Below are positions 5,668 through 6,370 of a stretch of DNA of 6,370 bases, piece by piece. The stretch's first letter is position 1; each line of letters starts with the position of its first letter. The translations under genes and the position numbers were made by a program. This DNA is from JAHEJA01 sp965656445. Its GTDB lineage: Bacteria > Pseudomonadota > Alphaproteobacteria > Rhodobacterales > Rhodobacteraceae. The notes under the pieces were generated by a model. It saw nothing but the letters and a program-made list of their open reading frames with translations. It had not been told where the DNA came from and ran no database searches. The stretch is from assembly GCA_965656445.1 (NCBI GenBank), contig CBFHKO010000025.1, positions 1-6,370 on the forward strand, in the 5' to 3' direction.

Positions 5668-6370
5668 ATGACGGAAATAGGAATAGGTATTGTCGGTGGT
5701 GGTTATATGGGTAAAGCGCATGCTGTGGCCATGTCAGCCGTTGGGGCCGTCTTTAACACAGACCTACGTCCGCGCTTGGAAATGGTTGCAGCTGGTTCCC
5801 CTCAAAGCGCAGAGAAATACCGCAAACAATTCGGTTTTGCGCGCGCTGCCAAGGATTGGCAAGAATTGGTGAATGATCCCAAGGTCGAAGCGGTCATCAT
5901 TGCGTCGCCTCAAGACACGCATTGTGATATTGCGCTAGCGGCCATGGCGTTGGGCAAACCAGTTCTATGTGAAAAACCTCTTGCCGAAACGCTCGACGAG
6001 GCGCGCCAAATGGTTGCGGCGGCTGATGCTTCGGGTGCTGTGAATATGATCGGATTTAACTATATCCGCACGCCTGCGAGCCAATTTGCACGTCATTTAA
6101 TTGAACAAGGCGAAATTGGTCAGGTCACATGGTTCCGAGGCACCCACGAAGAAGATTTCTTGTCCGACCCTGATGAGCCGTTTAATTGGCGGTGTGACGG
6201 CTTGGCGAATGGGAATATGGGAGATCTCGCGCCCCATCCCATTAACGCAGCGCTTGCACTTATGGGTCCGATTGAAAAAGTGATGGCTGACGTGGAAACC
6301 GTTCATGACAAACGTGAGGGCGGGGAGGTCACGAACGATGATCACGCTCAAATCATGTGTCGTTTTGCAA
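5668..6370 (+). CDS. Gfo/Idh/MocA-family NAD(P)-dependent dehydrogenase, N-terminal 234 residues
   Basis: The frame runs from ATG 5668 to the right edge without a stop, so the C-terminal part is missing; the family is usually 330-390 residues. An N-terminal Rossmann fold carries GIVGGGYMGKAH (7-18), then VIIASPQDTH (76-85), and the family motif CEKPLAE with catalytic Lys103. The second domain shows GFNYIRTPA (129-137) and GDLAPHPIN, with Asp186 and His190 in the catalytic DxxxH spacing. The combination of GGGYMGKAH, FNYxRTPA and GDLAxH resembles levoglucosan-dehydrogenase-like and related members more than classical IolG, from memory of those families. Its divergent position next to iolD and the shared operator suggest it oxidises an inositol isomer or an inositol-linked sugar, but the substrate is not established. 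iolG is therefore not assigned. Confidence 0.87.
   Translation, partial: MTEIGIGIVGGGYMGKAHAVAMSAVGAVFNTDLRPRLEMVAAGSPQSAEKYRKQFGFARAAKDWQELVNDPKVEAVIIASPQDTHCDIALAAMALGKPVLCEKPLAETLDEARQMVAAADASGAVNMIGFNYIRTPASQFARHLIEQGEIGQVTWFRGTHEEDFLSDPDEPFNWRCDGLANGNMGDLAPHPINAALALMGPIEKVMADVETVHDKREGGEVTNDDHAQIMCRFA

Noticed and set aside
5668..6370. Naming the partial dehydrogenase iolG
   Set aside because: The family and context fit, but the motif set is not clearly that of IolG and the C-terminal part is missing, so a specific symbol is not justified.

Overview
The window looks like a chromosomal segment of an alphaproteobacterium, most likely a marine Rhodobacterales/roseobacter-type organism. This is inferred from moderate GC, protein flavour and gene neighbourhood; no rRNA or other phylogenetic marker is present. 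It is almost fully coding, with six genes or gene fragments on the two strands plus a divergent promoter region. I see no tRNA, rRNA, CRISPR array, insertion sequence or sign of recent transfer.

Layout: (1) Positions 2-520, plus strand: the C-terminal end of a molybdopterin-binding hydroxylase large subunit (xanthine dehydrogenase / isoquinoline 1-oxidoreductase beta type), cut by the window edge. (2) Positions 526-558: a hairpin between convergent genes, probably a bidirectional terminator. (3) Positions 574-963, minus strand: a small carboxymuconolactone decarboxylase-family protein. (4) Positions 1029-5539, minus strand: a tightly packed myo-inositol catabolic operon in the order iolD-iolC-iolB-iolJ, with junctions TAATG, a 1-nt gap and ATGA. 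(5) Positions 5540-5667: a 128-bp divergent control region with a LacI-type operator. (6) Positions 5668 to the right edge, plus strand: a Gfo/Idh/MocA-family NAD(P)-dependent dehydrogenase, cut by the window edge.

How the genes work together: in known inositol catabolism, inositol is oxidised to an inosose, dehydrated by IolE, and the resulting trihydroxycyclohexane-dione ring is opened by IolD. IolB isomerises 5-deoxy-glucuronate to 2-deoxy-5-keto-gluconate, IolC phosphorylates it, and IolJ splits the phosphate to dihydroxyacetone phosphate and malonate semialdehyde. Four consecutive ring-opening-to-cleavage steps are therefore encoded here. The divergent dehydrogenase is a candidate for an entry oxidation. 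The dehydratase IolE, the malonate semialdehyde dehydrogenase IolA, a transporter and the regulator are not in the window.

Nothing here is clearly an undescribed system. The points most worth checking are the LacI-type operator in the divergent promoter, the unusual dehydrogenase subfamily, the CMD-family gene trailing the operon, and the altered phosphate-loop motif in the aldolase.
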